A stretch of 63,836 nt of DNA, taken from contig JAAYPX010000056.1 in NCBI GenBank assembly GCA_012519565.1, forward strand, positions 1 through 63,836, given 5' to 3'. The notes beneath the pieces were generated by a model, which worked only from the letters and a program-made list of their open reading frames with translations, was not told where the DNA came from and ran no database searches. Position numbers and translations under genes: made by a program. This stretch comes from Clostridiales bacterium (GTDB lineage Bacteria > Bacillota > Clostridia > Lachnospirales > Lachnospiraceae). Numbering within the stretch: the stretch's first letter is position 1; each line of letters starts with the position of its first letter. This document shows positions 50,963 through 60,739 of the stretch, piece by piece.

Positions 50963-52483
50963 TTATTTTAAAACTTCCATTGCTGCTGCATTAGCTGCGT
51001 TGGCTTTCTCTGTTAAATCAGGTGCTAAATCATGGGCATTTACACCATTATTAAACACCTCATCCTCAGCCCCTGCATAACCTTCAGCAATAAAGGTACC
51101 AAATCCAGGGATAATAGTTCCACCATAGGGCACTGGTTCCTTGCAGTGATCAAGGAAGTAATCAAAATAAGGGCCTCTACCATAAGGATCATCACTACCT
51201 GGGAAGAATTCTCTAACCTGCTGCCATACATTCTTACTTAATGTAATCGGTAAGGCATCGACAGAAAGCTTACTTCCATCTGCATTGGTAAGTGTCTTAT
51301 ATCCTTCAATTTTTGCTAACCAGCCTTCTTCATTCCAGTTCATGAATTTTAATAACTCATAAGCTTCTCTTGGATGGTCTGTTGCAGATGAAATACCACC
51401 AAAGTCCAAAGTCCCCATCATACGTGTACTAGATGTGCCTTTGGCACGGGGTACAACATAAGGCACATAAACCAAACCTAAGTCTAGGTATTCCTCAGTA
51501 GCAAAAAGGTTGTTGAATGTCCACCATGCATCAAACTGGAATGCGATCTTACCAGAGTAAGCTGCCCACATGGTTCTGTCACCAAATGCAGCCTCAGCTT
51601 CATCGGAATCAAATGGTGGTGCATGGAACTTACCATTAACTAATTCTGCTTGAAGGTTCACTCCATCTGCCCAATTGGTCATATCAAATTTACTTCCATC
51701 CCAGCCAAATTCACCCCATACATTGTCGTCAGATGCTACTGGATACCAAGTTACTATGGTCCTGTATTGATTAAAACCAAAGATACCTTGTTCAGGCACT
51801 GTCATATCTTTAATATATTCAACCATCTCTTCCCATGTCCAATCCATAGGAGGCATTTCAACATTTAATTGCTCAAAAACAGTCTTATTAGCAAAGATTG
51901 TTTCAGGGAAAAACTTATCAGGAGTTGCCCATTTTCTGTCTGTACCATAATAACCGTATTTTCCTTCATTAATGGTTGTTAAAACATTATCTGCTTCAGG
52001 GTCATTCTCCCAATACTCTGTCATATCTCCCAATAGATGATTATTAATTGCAAAATCACATTCGCCAAGTATCCAGAAAGCATCTGGCATTTGACCTGTG
52101 GATACAAGATTTAACAAGGCATCATTATAGCCATCCAGTGGAAGTGTTATTACCTCAACTGTAATGTTTGGATATTTTTCCATGAATTTTTGAGCTAAAT
52201 GAGTAGTTAATACTTCATTCTCCCAAGAACAATAGGTTAATTTGATTTTTTCTTCTGTCATTGGTGGTAGTGATTTCTGTGAGACAGCTTCACTATCCTT
52301 ATCGTCTGTACTTGCATCAGACTTTTGTGCATCATCCCCCCCTTGTTTTCCTTTGTCATCTGCACTAACTTCCACGTCATCCTTGCCATTATCGGCAGGA
52401 TCGTTACCGCCACATGCTGTGAGCATGCCTAAGCAAATGACAAATACAAGTAAAACACTTATTACCTTCCTCCATGCTTTCAT
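50963..52483 (-). CDS. Extracellular sugar-binding lipoprotein (region 6)
   Basis: 506 residues. Signal peptide with lipobox LTAC (Cys near residue 24), then an unusually long acidic Asp/Lys/Ser linker (about 25-70). A family 1 solute-binding domain follows (TYCSWENEVLTTHLAQKFMEKYPNITVEVI, MPDAFWILGECDFAINNHLLGDM, YELLKFMNWNEEGWLAKIEG). It is preceded by the MalF/MalG pair 54509-52526 and probably serves it. A good AGGAGG site precedes the ATG. Confidence 0.92.
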   Translation of the reverse strand: MKAWRKVISVLLVFVICLGMLTACGGNDPADNGKDDVEVSADDKGKQGGDDAQKSDASTDDKDSEAVSQKSLPPMTEEKIKLTYCSWENEVLTTHLAQKFMEKYPNITVEVITLPLDGYNDALLNLVSTGQMPDAFWILGECDFAINNHLLGDMTEYWENDPEADNVLTTINEGKYGYYGTDRKWATPDKFFPETIFANKTVFEQLNVEMPPMDWTWEEMVEYIKDMTVPEQGIFGFNQYRTIVTWYPVASDDNVWGEFGWDGSKFDMTNWADGVNLQAELVNGKFHAPPFDSDEAEAAFGDRTMWAAYSGKIAFQFDAWWTFNNLFATEEYLDLGLVYVPYVVPRAKGTSSTRMMGTLDFGGISSATDHPREAYELLKFMNWNEEGWLAKIEGYKTLTNADGSKLSVDALPITLSKNVWQQVREFFPGSDDPYGRGPYFDYFLDHCKEPVPYGGTIIPGFGTFIAEGYAGAEDEVFNNGVNAHDLAPDLTEKANAANAAAMEVLK

Positions 52484-52525
52484 AAATAATTCCTCCTTTA
52501 TATTGATTATTATATATAATCACGG

Positions 52526-53524
52526 TTATTCACCTGTGATTCCTGTTCTATCAACACTTTCTACGAAATATTTCTGCAAGAAAGCATACATTATCAGTAA
52601 TGGTAGAATACTCAACATAGTTCCTGCCATCTTAATTGATTCATTGATATTACCAAGCTGCTGTTGATTACCTTGGTTATACTGAGCATATATATCTTCA
52701 AAGTTCTTAAGCTCCACTACCAGTGAAGTCCATTTATTGGCATTGCCAGTTCCTAATCCTGAAATATATAAGGTAGTTAGATAGGATTCATTCCAATACC
52801 ATACAATTGAAAATAGAAACACTACCAATATTGCAGGTGCTGCAGATGGAATAGCAATTTTTAAATAGGATCTAAAATATCCTGCTCCATCAATTTGAGC
52901 CGCCTCAATCAATGACTGGGGTACCTGCTTAAAAAACTGATAAAATAGTAATATGAATATCTGGGAACTAACTCCTTGCCCTAGTATTGCAGGAAAATTA
53001 AATGCATTTAAAGAGCCAATTAATTTAAATTTTGTATATAAGACATAGGTCGGCATCATAGTGACTTGCGTAGGCAGTATGAAAGAAAATAATAGTATAG
53101 CCATCATAAGCTTCTTTCCCTTAAACTCAAACCTGGCAAATCCATATCCAATAAAGGAACAACTAACTACTTGAAGCAATGTTGGAAGACCAGCAATGAT
53201 TACACTCTTTAAGAAACTCTTCCAAAACTCCATTACCTTTGATGCTTTGATATAATTATCCAAGTATAGTGTTGATGGTATCCATCGTATTGAAGCATCC
53301 AATAAGTCTTCCACAGACATCAAACTGGTACTTAACATATAAAGCAATGGATAAAGATAAACAAATCCAATCCCAATCAATAATATATACTTAACCAGTA
53401 AGACAAGGATACCCTGCCGGTCCTTTGAACCTAGAAACAACTTATGTAATTTCTCTTTATTTAGATCTGGAGGTACGAACATAACCTTATCTTTTTTACT
53501 AAAGTCATTATTTTTTTCATTCAT
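52526..53524 (-). CDS. Carbohydrate ABC transporter permease, MalG type (second pair, region 6)
   Basis: 332 residues with a long cytoplasmic N-terminus (about 45 residues) before the first membrane segment. EAA loop LIEAAQIDGAGYFRSYLKIAIPSAAPA near residues 214-240; ends YFVESVDRTGITGE. It resembles 22618-23619 in region 3, including the extra loop near residue 270. It overlaps its partner gene by 8 bp. Confidence 0.9.
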   Translation of the reverse strand: MNEKNNDFSKKDKVMFVPPDLNKEKLHKLFLGSKDRQGILVLLVKYILLIGIGFVYLYPLLYMLSTSLMSVEDLLDASIRWIPSTLYLDNYIKASKVMEFWKSFLKSVIIAGLPTLLQVVSCSFIGYGFARFEFKGKKLMMAILLFSFILPTQVTMMPTYVLYTKFKLIGSLNAFNFPAILGQGVSSQIFILLFYQFFKQVPQSLIEAAQIDGAGYFRSYLKIAIPSAAPAILVVFLFSIVWYWNESYLTTLYISGLGTGNANKWTSLVVELKNFEDIYAQYNQGNQQQLGNINESIKMAGTMLSILPLLIMYAFLQKYFVESVDRTGITGE

Positions 53525-54509
53525 ACCTGGTCCTCCCCTTTAAAAACCTGCTACGCCTAATCTGCCTTCTTCTTAGTTTTCTTCTTTGCCTCTCAATCTT
53601 TGCGACACGTTTCTTCTCCTTTTTAACCTCTACTTTATAGTTATCCTTTTTCGTCCTTAAAAGTAGTGCCATGAATGCCACAAGGACACATACAACAACA
53701 GAATATAACCAAGCTTTTGCAGATGCTATACCATAACCACGGTTTGCAGCAAACATATCATTATATATAGAAGTAATAATGACATTTTGCTCATTGTTTG
53801 ATAGATAAATCACCGTATAAACAGCATTAAGTAAAACCATAGGTTTGATTATGGGCAAGGTAATCTTCCAGAAACATTCCCAACCTGAACCACCGTCGAT
53901 TTTTGCTGCTTCATACAGGGAATTATCAATCTTTTGTATTGCGGCTAAGAAAATCAATATCTGTACACCGGAATACCATAGTATCATGATCATATTATTG
54001 AATAAATTTACAATAGGAGTAACTAAAAATTTAGGTAGTAGATCACTTAATATTGCTGAAATTGCAGTTACGTTCATTGCGGGAATAGTAGCTGCACCTT
54101 GATCCGCTAATTGTGCCATAACAGGACCACTGACCACAATCACTGGAAGAAAGAAAATAGTTCGAAATAAACCCTTTCCTTTTATCTTACCATTTAAGAG
54201 CATTGCAACTATCAATGAAAACGTAACAATAACAGGTACTGACAACAAGGTATTTAGTATATAGCTTGTTAAGTTCTCCATAAATAATGGATCTAACCGA
54301 AATATATCTGAATAATTTTGAAACTTAACATAGTTAAATACCCTTCCCTTTGGCGTCACCTTAACATTACACATGGCATAGTAGAATGACTGACCAAAGG
54401 GCACTAATAGGAATATTAAGGTTCCTATTATCCATGGCAACACAAAAATATAACCGAATAAAGCTTCCCTTCTTTTTAATTTACTTATCTTTCCTGTTTT
54501 CCTACTCAT
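53517..54509 (-). CDS. Carbohydrate ABC transporter permease, MalF type (second pair, region 6)
   Basis: 330 residues. Six membrane segments; EAA loop LYEAAKIDGGSGWECFWKITLPIIKPM near residues 203-229. The C-terminus is strongly basic (RQRRKLRRRQIRRSRFLKG), a cytoplasmic tail not usual for MalF proteins. It matches 23609-24517 in gene position and in the long loop between early membrane segments. Confidence 0.9.
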   Translation of the reverse strand: MSRKTGKISKLKRREALFGYIFVLPWIIGTLIFLLVPFGQSFYYAMCNVKVTPKGRVFNYVKFQNYSDIFRLDPLFMENLTSYILNTLLSVPVIVTFSLIVAMLLNGKIKGKGLFRTIFFLPVIVVSGPVMAQLADQGAATIPAMNVTAISAILSDLLPKFLVTPIVNLFNNMIMILWYSGVQILIFLAAIQKIDNSLYEAAKIDGGSGWECFWKITLPIIKPMVLLNAVYTVIYLSNNEQNVIITSIYNDMFAANRGYGIASAKAWLYSVVVCVLVAFMALLLRTKKDNYKVEVKKEKKRVAKIERQRRKLRRRQIRRSRFLKGRTRYE

Positions 54510-54514
54510 TGCCT

Positions 54515-56290
54515 TTATTCACCTACCTTGTAAGACATTGGACTGATGTTATGGCCATCTACTATCACTTCATTTGTGGTACTATAGTTAATGTATACCT
54601 TAACTCCATTATCATAAGTCACTTTGGTTAATCCATTATCATATTGACTATGCTCTATTATCAAAGCACCTTTTGTCTTGTCATGTACTTCCTTTAGTGC
54701 CTTGTTATACTCTACGATTGAATCTTTATACACTGAATATTTGGAACTATAAATATCTGAAGAATTTGTGTACTGTAAATCAGCAGGATCTTCATAGGTT
54801 ATAAGAAATGACGGATTTATTCCCATTTCCACAAGTTTTAGAAAGAAGCCATGCTTATCTGCTTCAAAATTAACATATTCAGCATACATAGGTAGGATAC
54901 CTTTTAGAGCAATCGATAGGAAGGGAACCTCCTCATCAGTAAATATATAATTTGATGATCCAACTGGCATATCAATAATGGCATCCGTATATTTCCACAA
55001 GTAAGCAAAAGGTTTTTCCATTATGAAGTTAATATCCTTATCTAGCTTAGATATGGTTGCTTCGTAACTATTTGCTGTATCAGCTCTGCTATAAGCCTCA
55101 CCTTTACTGGTATAGGTAAACAGGATATTAGTTATCCCACTTAACATAATATTTTCCACATTATTTTTAAGATATGATTTTCCTGCCTTTTCTAGAGTTT
55201 CCATCGTCCGAGCAGGTGTAAGATAACGAAATGTTTCAAACACATCCTTATATGTAACTTCCTCATGGACACGTTTGGTAATCTTCTTCATTATGTTAAA
55301 GTTAGCATTTTTTAATGATGGATTAACTCTTAATGCATCCTGAGCAAGGAAGAAATCAATACCCATATCCTTACTATCCTTAATCAATTTGGTTAATTCC
55401 TTAGTGCCACCAATATCTCCATCAGCTCTATACGATGTAATTGGAAGTGCATATACCCCATCCTTTTGCCAGCCTTTATAGATTGCCAGTATATCTTCAA
55501 CGCCTTCCTGCTGTAGTTCTTCAAATATTGTCCTGATATTGTCAATCGTGGTCATGGTAACATTTCTCTTAAATATTAACCAGTTTTCCTTATCTATTCC
55601 GAGGAAGTCTAATCGTACATTATAATCATCCCCTACTTGGTTGACTCCATCGGTTTCAAATAAATATTCTCTATATTCCTGTGCTAAACCAGTGTAATTG
55701 GCTTGATTGCCAGATACAAACCGATATTTAACTCGGATATCAAATTCATTCCTTTTTGCCTGCCTCGTTACAACCGAACCATCCCTATTACCTGTAGGTT
55801 GGGTATATATCTGTCGTAGAACATATTTTGAGCATATCCAGTTATAATTGGTATAAGCTCCATTAGGATAAGCTTCAACTTTCGCACAGTAATCTCCACT
55901 ATCAATAATACCCAGATATCCAAACTCTGAATCTGTATGTACCATACCAAATACTGGAGCCATAATTCTATTAGCTTCATTAACAGATTGGTAGGTATCC
56001 ATAAACAATGATAGAGCATAGGATTCATCAAGCCCTATATTCGTCCCATATATATATTGGGAAAAGCAGGAGGAAAATCTACCCTCATTATCCTCAAGAT
56101 ATATCAATGCTCCATTACCATCAGGTATCAGCATATAGCCAGTTCGTTCACCGAGATGTGTATAACCTAGGAAAGGATATACATAGATTTCACCTATCTT
56201 ATATTCCTCGGAGTTTTCTATAATTGAATCATTGGGTATCTCAACGGTAAGACCTTGTTCATCCAGGGTAACCTTAAGTTGGTATCCCAA
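54515..56290 (-). CDS. DUF5696-like protein, C-terminal part, separated by an in-frame TAG
   Basis: 591 codons in the same frame as the 56294-56842 fragment. The TAG at 56294-56296 is followed by CAA and then TTG at 56290-56288. That TTG has no ribosome site, so the fragment is probably not made independently. Residues LKVTLDEQGLTVEIP and GYMLIPDGNGALIYL align with LEVVLDGDDLVVRLP and GYIFVPDGAGALFEL of the intact region 3 protein. The rest has the TIM-barrel-like layout (DILAIYKGWQKDGVYALP, MGIDFFLAQDALRVNPS, KGALIIEHSQYDNGLTKVTY). It is probably part of a pseudogene, unless the stop is a sequencing error or is read through. Confidence 0.75.
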   Translation of the reverse strand: MGYQLKVTLDEQGLTVEIPNDSIIENSEEYKIGEIYVYPFLGYTHLGERTGYMLIPDGNGALIYLEDNEGRFSSCFSQYIYGTNIGLDESYALSLFMDTYQSVNEANRIMAPVFGMVHTDSEFGYLGIIDSGDYCAKVEAYPNGAYTNYNWICSKYVLRQIYTQPTGNRDGSVVTRQAKRNEFDIRVKYRFVSGNQANYTGLAQEYREYLFETDGVNQVGDDYNVRLDFLGIDKENWLIFKRNVTMTTIDNIRTIFEELQQEGVEDILAIYKGWQKDGVYALPITSYRADGDIGGTKELTKLIKDSKDMGIDFFLAQDALRVNPSLKNANFNIMKKITKRVHEEVTYKDVFETFRYLTPARTMETLEKAGKSYLKNNVENIMLSGITNILFTYTSKGEAYSRADTANSYEATISKLDKDINFIMEKPFAYLWKYTDAIIDMPVGSSNYIFTDEEVPFLSIALKGILPMYAEYVNFEADKHGFFLKLVEMGINPSFLITYEDPADLQYTNSSDIYSSKYSVYKDSIVEYNKALKEVHDKTKGALIIEHSQYDNGLTKVTYDNGVKVYINYSTTNEVIVDGHNISPMSYKVGE

Positions 56291-56293
56291 TTG

Positions 56294-56842
56294 CTATTCA
56301 TCATAGTAGACATCTGCAGTAAATCCGTTATCCCTAAGTGTTACTTCCTTTTTAGCAGCTCTTATATCTACTGTTGTAGGAACAATGTTAATTCCCTTAA
56401 GTACACGGAGTACTATTCCAGATTTCAGATAAGATTGCCAGGCGACATTACTCTTACCATCATCTTCATTGACTATAGACTCCATAATAACACCAGTCTC
56501 TTTATCTCTTATAATAATCGATAAGGATTCTTCTAAGAAATAAAGCTCATAAATACTATTTTCTGCAATAAGTTTATGTCCTTGAATATTACCATTGGGT
56601 TTTTCAACAACTGCCTCGGCTGGCGCTTCCTTATCTACCGGCTCCGATTTTATTGTAGCGCCTTCCATAGTCTTAATGGTAAGGGTTTCAAATTTATCAT
56701 TTTCCCTGGATATACCCTTCTTATCATTTATTGCTTGATCTGAACTCAAATCAACTTTTTGACATCCTAGGGATAGTACCATGACTCCCAAGAGACAGAT
56801 AGCTAGAAAGATTATGCTTGGGTGTTTTCCATTAATTTTCAA
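56294..56842 (-). CDS. DUF5696-like lipoprotein, N-terminal part ending at an in-frame TAG
   Basis: 182 codons from a TTG with AGAGGTGG upstream; the intact region 3 homologue also begins at TTG. A signal peptide ends in the lipobox LSLGC (Cys near residue 26), so the whole protein would be a lipoprotein, unlike the membrane-anchored region 3 homologue. A linker and the start of the beta-rich domain (GHKLIAENSIYELYFLEESL, SIIIRDKETG) follow. The frame stops at TAG right after ADVYYDE but continues open for another 590 codons. Its start overlaps the end of the upstream gene by 11 bp. Confidence 0.75.
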   Translation of the reverse strand: MKINGKHPSIIFLAICLLGVMVLSLGCQKVDLSSDQAINDKKGISRENDKFETLTIKTMEGATIKSEPVDKEAPAEAVVEKPNGNIQGHKLIAENSIYELYFLEESLSIIIRDKETGVIMESIVNEDDGKSNVAWQSYLKSGIVLRVLKGINIVPTTVDIRAAKKEVTLRDNGFTADVYYDE

Positions 56843-58898
56843 TTTTATACACCACCTCTCCACAGATTGCCTGAACAAAATCTGTAACCTGTGACATAAG
56901 TACATAGATAATAAATAATAACAGTATAGTTATCAGTGCAGTAAAGAATATCAGTAAAATGATACCCACAGTTTTCATGAAGGAATAATTATTAATTTCT
57001 TTTAAAACCAAAAATAGCAAAATCACAATCCAGGTATACATACAGAAATTTGCAAACTGTACTATAAAAACTTCGTTATATGTAATAACATTACTAATTA
57101 TCACAATCAGCGGTTTTAACAACAAATAGGGACCCAAGGCGTAAACAAACCCACTATAAAGCTGTTTAAAAGTACTTTCACCGTCGTTGATTGTACAGAT
57201 TAGATAGGAACTAACCACCATGAGTATGAATACCCCTAGGACAAGCAAAATATCTGAAAATATCTCATAACGTCCGTCTACAACAGTCTTTAATATAAAG
57301 CCTGTAGCATACTTGTTGATTAAATAAATAAGTACAAAGCCAGCTAGCAGTATATTAGCACTGTGGTAATTATCTTTATATTCTCTACGAACACCATAAC
57401 ATCCATCAATAGGATGTCTTACAAAATACTTGACGTAAAGCACACGATCTATTATAGGAATTTTACTAATGCTTCTTAATCTTAATAAAAAAGGAGTGAA
57501 TATCTGATATTTCCTTTGAGCATATTTAAGCAGCTTCCATAGTATCATCAATCCTAGGATTAGGGCAGCTGCGGTTACTATATGGTCCTTTAGCCAGATA
57601 TTACGTATCTCCCAAAAAGCATCAGAATATCCATCGTATTCTTTAGCCATCCTAAAGTAGTGTAATGCCATTGGATAGTTATCCTCTTGAAGGTATACCT
57701 GCCCCATAGCTTTATTAGCATAATCGAACAGACTATTCATATTAATAATCTCATATAGCGGTTCTTTACTTTGTGCATATCTTCCATTCTGATACAGGGC
57801 CAGAGCATCATGGACTAAATCAGCAAATTCTGTAGTCTCAAATATTTGAATCTCATTTTTCTCTTGATCCAATACATAGAGGCGGTTTGAACTATCTACA
57901 TCTATAGCTGCAGCCTTATTAAATAAACCAATTCTTAACCTGCCAGAGTCTTTACCCCCAAATACAAATAGCAAACTACCATCCTTATTATATTCATAGA
58001 TATAGCCTTGCTCAGATACGACGAAAATATTTTCATATCTTCCAACAGAGACTGCTGCAGGCAATGCATCATATGCCTCAGGTTCAATCAGATTGATACC
58101 AGCTACATTTAATTTTTTTAGAGAAGAATAGCCTACTCCCTGGGTCACAGTGTATATAAGGCCCTTGTTATCTATAGCTAGATTAATAGGTGTAGGAGGG
58201 ATATTAATCGGTAGTTTAGCTAACTGTTCATCAGTCAGTATAATTCTTCGAAATATATCCAAAAAATTAACGGAAGTCATATTGGTACCGAAATACCCTA
58301 AAAAGGTACCTCCATCGGTAGGGCTTATCTGAACAATTCCATTGGTATTACCTTCACACACAACATACATGATACCTTTTTTATCCACTACTAACTTCAT
58401 AGGCTTGAACGCCATATCTACTCCATAAAGAGGATGATCAGGTTTTGTATATTCCATAACAATATCGCCTGCTAAGTTAAAAACTATAATTTTTCCTGCA
58501 TCCTTATCCGCTACGTATAGATATTTCTCATCTGTTACAAATATACCAACTGGGGACTTTAGTATACCCTCTCCATATATCCTCAAAAGATTACCTTCTA
58601 TATCAGATACTAGTATTCTTTTCCCCCCAGTATCAGCTATATACACCTCTTCATCCATTGTAATCTTCATATCAGAAGCTTTGGTAAATGTATGTTCTCC
58701 TATCTTAGTTATAGTAGAATAGGGTGTATATGCTGTCTGTGTCTCTACAATTCTTCCATAGCCATCCTGGGTAAAGGTCTTATATGGCGTGTCTGCCAAA
58801 ACATGGATCTTCGGTTGTATAATACTGATTGCCATATAAAGTATAATAAAACCTATGATTTTTGCTTTCTTCTTCCGCCCACTGTTTATATTATTCAT
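56832..58898 (-). CDS. Fused NHL-repeat/TPR/YIP1-like membrane protein
   Basis: 688 residues. Signal or membrane segment near 10-30, NHL-type beta-propeller (about 50-365; GILKSPVGIFVTDEKYLYVADKDAGKIIVFN, NRLYVLDQEKNEIQIFE), TPR-like pairs (about 365-440), membrane segment near 450, then a domain matching the separate YIP1-like protein of region 3 (VKYFVRHPIDGCYGVRREYKD near 495) with about five membrane segments to the end. Region 3 encodes these parts as two genes overlapping by 4 bp. I start at MNNINSG, 11 bases after GGGAGG; an ATG three codons earlier is too close to that site. The fusion implies that propeller and YIP1 parts form one complex. Confidence 0.82.
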   Translation of the reverse strand: MNNINSGRKKKAKIIGFIILYMAISIIQPKIHVLADTPYKTFTQDGYGRIVETQTAYTPYSTITKIGEHTFTKASDMKITMDEEVYIADTGGKRILVSDIEGNLLRIYGEGILKSPVGIFVTDEKYLYVADKDAGKIIVFNLAGDIVMEYTKPDHPLYGVDMAFKPMKLVVDKKGIMYVVCEGNTNGIVQISPTDGGTFLGYFGTNMTSVNFLDIFRRIILTDEQLAKLPINIPPTPINLAIDNKGLIYTVTQGVGYSSLKKLNVAGINLIEPEAYDALPAAVSVGRYENIFVVSEQGYIYEYNKDGSLLFVFGGKDSGRLRIGLFNKAAAIDVDSSNRLYVLDQEKNEIQIFETTEFADLVHDALALYQNGRYAQSKEPLYEIINMNSLFDYANKAMGQVYLQEDNYPMALHYFRMAKEYDGYSDAFWEIRNIWLKDHIVTAAALILGLMILWKLLKYAQRKYQIFTPFLLRLRSISKIPIIDRVLYVKYFVRHPIDGCYGVRREYKDNYHSANILLAGFVLIYLINKYATGFILKTVVDGRYEIFSDILLVLGVFILMVVSSYLICTINDGESTFKQLYSGFVYALGPYLLLKPLIVIISNVITYNEVFIVQFANFCMYTWIVILLFLVLKEINNYSFMKTVGIILLIFFTALITILLLFIIYVLMSQVTDFVQAICGEVVYKIEN

Positions 58899-58926
58899 TG
58901 AAACCATAACCTCCCTTTCTCATCCA

Positions 58927-59799
58927 TTATTTAATTCCTGAATGTGCCATTGTATTCATGACATTACGCTGTAATATAATGAATAAAACCAGGTTAGGTA
59001 TAAACATAATAAGGGACGCTGCTGCTGCTATACTTTGCCCAGCAATAGAATTATTGCCTGAAACTAAGGTGTTCATATAAAAAGCTAATGTTCTAAGTCC
59101 ATCGTTACTAATGTAATATGTAGAACTCACCATATCCCCCCATACCTGTTGGAAGGCTAGCAGTGCTCCAGTTGCAATTGCAGGTTTTATCAGGGGTAGA
59201 ATTATCTTTCTATATACAAGAAAATCACTGGCCCCATCGATATAAGCAGCTTCAATTAAGCTGTCAGGTACTTGGTCTATGAACTGTTTTATTAAAAATA
59301 GACATACTGGAATTGATAATAGCGGTAATATAAGCGCCAAATAGGTATCGGTAATTCCCAGTGAGTTAATTGTTAAATATCTGGGTATCATTACAGATAC
59401 TGGAACAAACATAAGAGCAGCATTATTTAACTCCATCAATGCATATTTACCTCTAAATCTTAACTTTGATAATGCAAAGCCTGCTAAGGTTGATAGAACT
59501 ACAGAACCAATTACAACTGATACTGTTACTAATAAAGTATTAAAAACATACCTACTTAAAGGAATTGCTGAATTTCTAGCAGACTTAAATAGATTTATAA
59601 AATTATCTAAGGTAGGTCTTGTAACAAAAAACTTGGGAGGGTATACGAATAATTCGTCCATAGGTTTAAACGCATGGAAGAAAATATAAATGATAGGAAA
59701 CAGCATGAAAATTGCTAATGGCAAAATCATTAAAATAATTTTTATCTGTCCCCGTTCAAATCTCTTTGGATTTATTCTACAGCCCCTATAACCTGCCAT
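58927..59799 (-). CDS. Carbohydrate ABC transporter permease, MalG type (first pair, region 6)
   Basis: 290 residues, strong AAGGGGG site. Basic N-terminus, six membrane segments, EAA loop LIEAAYIDGASDFLVYRKIILPLIKPA near residues 185-211, C-terminus MNTMAHSGIK. It is the counterpart of 29307-30194 and pairs with 59818-60723. Confidence 0.9.
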   Translation of the reverse strand: MAGYRGCRINPKRFERGQIKIILMILPLAIFMLFPIIYIFFHAFKPMDELFVYPPKFFVTRPTLDNFINLFKSARNSAIPLSRYVFNTLLVTVSVVIGSVVLSTLAGFALSKLRFRGKYALMELNNAALMFVPVSVMIPRYLTINSLGITDTYLALILPLLSIPVCLFLIKQFIDQVPDSLIEAAYIDGASDFLVYRKIILPLIKPAIATGALLAFQQVWGDMVSSTYYISNDGLRTLAFYMNTLVSGNNSIAGQSIAAAASLIMFIPNLVLFIILQRNVMNTMAHSGIK

Positions 59800-59817
59800 G
59801 ATTTTTCCCCCTTTATT

Positions 59818-60723
59818 CTAATCCTCTGAAAACAATCTCTTAGCCACCCTGGAAAACAAATAAACAAATACCAAAAGAACAACTGATATGGCAGCTGCAT
59901 AGCCCATCTCATAACGAATAAAGCCATAATCTTCAATATGATTAACTATTAGCTGCCCTGCATATCCAGGTGTTGGATTAGAGCCTGATAACTGCACACC
60001 TATAGCACCATTCTGAAATGCTCCGACTATGCTCATTACCGCAGCAAATAGCATCTGGGGTTTCATAGTCGGTATCGTTATATATATCATCTCTTGAAAA
60101 CGATTCCTAACTCCGTCAATTGCTGCTGCCTCATAAAGTGTTTCATCTTGATTTAGGATACCTGCTAGTATAGCTAGAAAACCAACCCCCATACTACTCC
60201 ATAGGGCTACGATAATCATGATTGGTAGTAAAAATCTAGCATCTAAGAGCCATTTTATTGGTTCATTGATAATACCAGCATTAATCAACCATGCATTTAT
60301 ATAACCTGTTTGATCACCACTGAACAATATCCTCCATAAAACAGTCATAGATACTCCAGAGGTAATTGATGGGGAATAAAGTATTAATGCCAGTATATTT
60401 CTTGGCCACTTAGTTAGCTGTGCTAATCCCCATGCAAGAAGAAAAGATAGTACATAGCCACCTGGTCCAACAATTAATGCATAGGTTACAGTATTGGGTA
60501 GTACATACTGCATAAATATCTCATCCTGTGTAATCAGAGTTATAAAATTCATAAATCCCACATACTTGGGAAACTCAATTGTGTTAAAATTTGTTAAAGA
60601 AAGTCCAATAGCTATAATAATAGGAATAATAATGAAGATACAAAACAATATTAAATAAGGACTTAAGAATAAGTATGCCTGCTTATTATTTTGTCTCTTA
60701 GCTATCTTACTTTTCCTTTTCAT
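59818..60723 (-). CDS. Carbohydrate ABC transporter permease, MalF type (first pair, region 6)
   Basis: 301 residues, six membrane segments, EAA loop [28 protein letters not shown] near residues 195-222. It resembles 30233-31135 closely (shared [18 protein letters not shown] region and gene position). It follows the giant binding protein gene by 16 bp, so the two are co-expressed. Confidence 0.9.
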   Translation of the reverse strand: MKRKSKIAKRQNNKQAYLFLSPYLILFCIFIIIPIIIAIGLSLTNFNTIEFPKYVGFMNFITLITQDEIFMQYVLPNTVTYALIVGPGGYVLSFLLAWGLAQLTKWPRNILALILYSPSITSGVSMTVLWRILFSGDQTGYINAWLINAGIINEPIKWLLDARFLLPIMIIVALWSSMGVGFLAILAGILNQDETLYEAAAIDGVRNRFQEMIYITIPTMKPQMLFAAVMSIVGAFQNGAIGVQLSGSNPTPGYAGQLIVNHIEDYGFIRYEMGYAAAISVVLLVFVYLFSRVAKRLFSED

Positions 60724-60739
60724 AAACTACTCACCCCAT

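Noticed and set aside
56291-56299. Pyrrolysine or other recoding at the TAG in the DUF5696-like gene
   Set aside because: TAG ends other genes here in the normal way, no recoding element or suppressor gene is visible in the window, and mutation or sequencing error is simpler.
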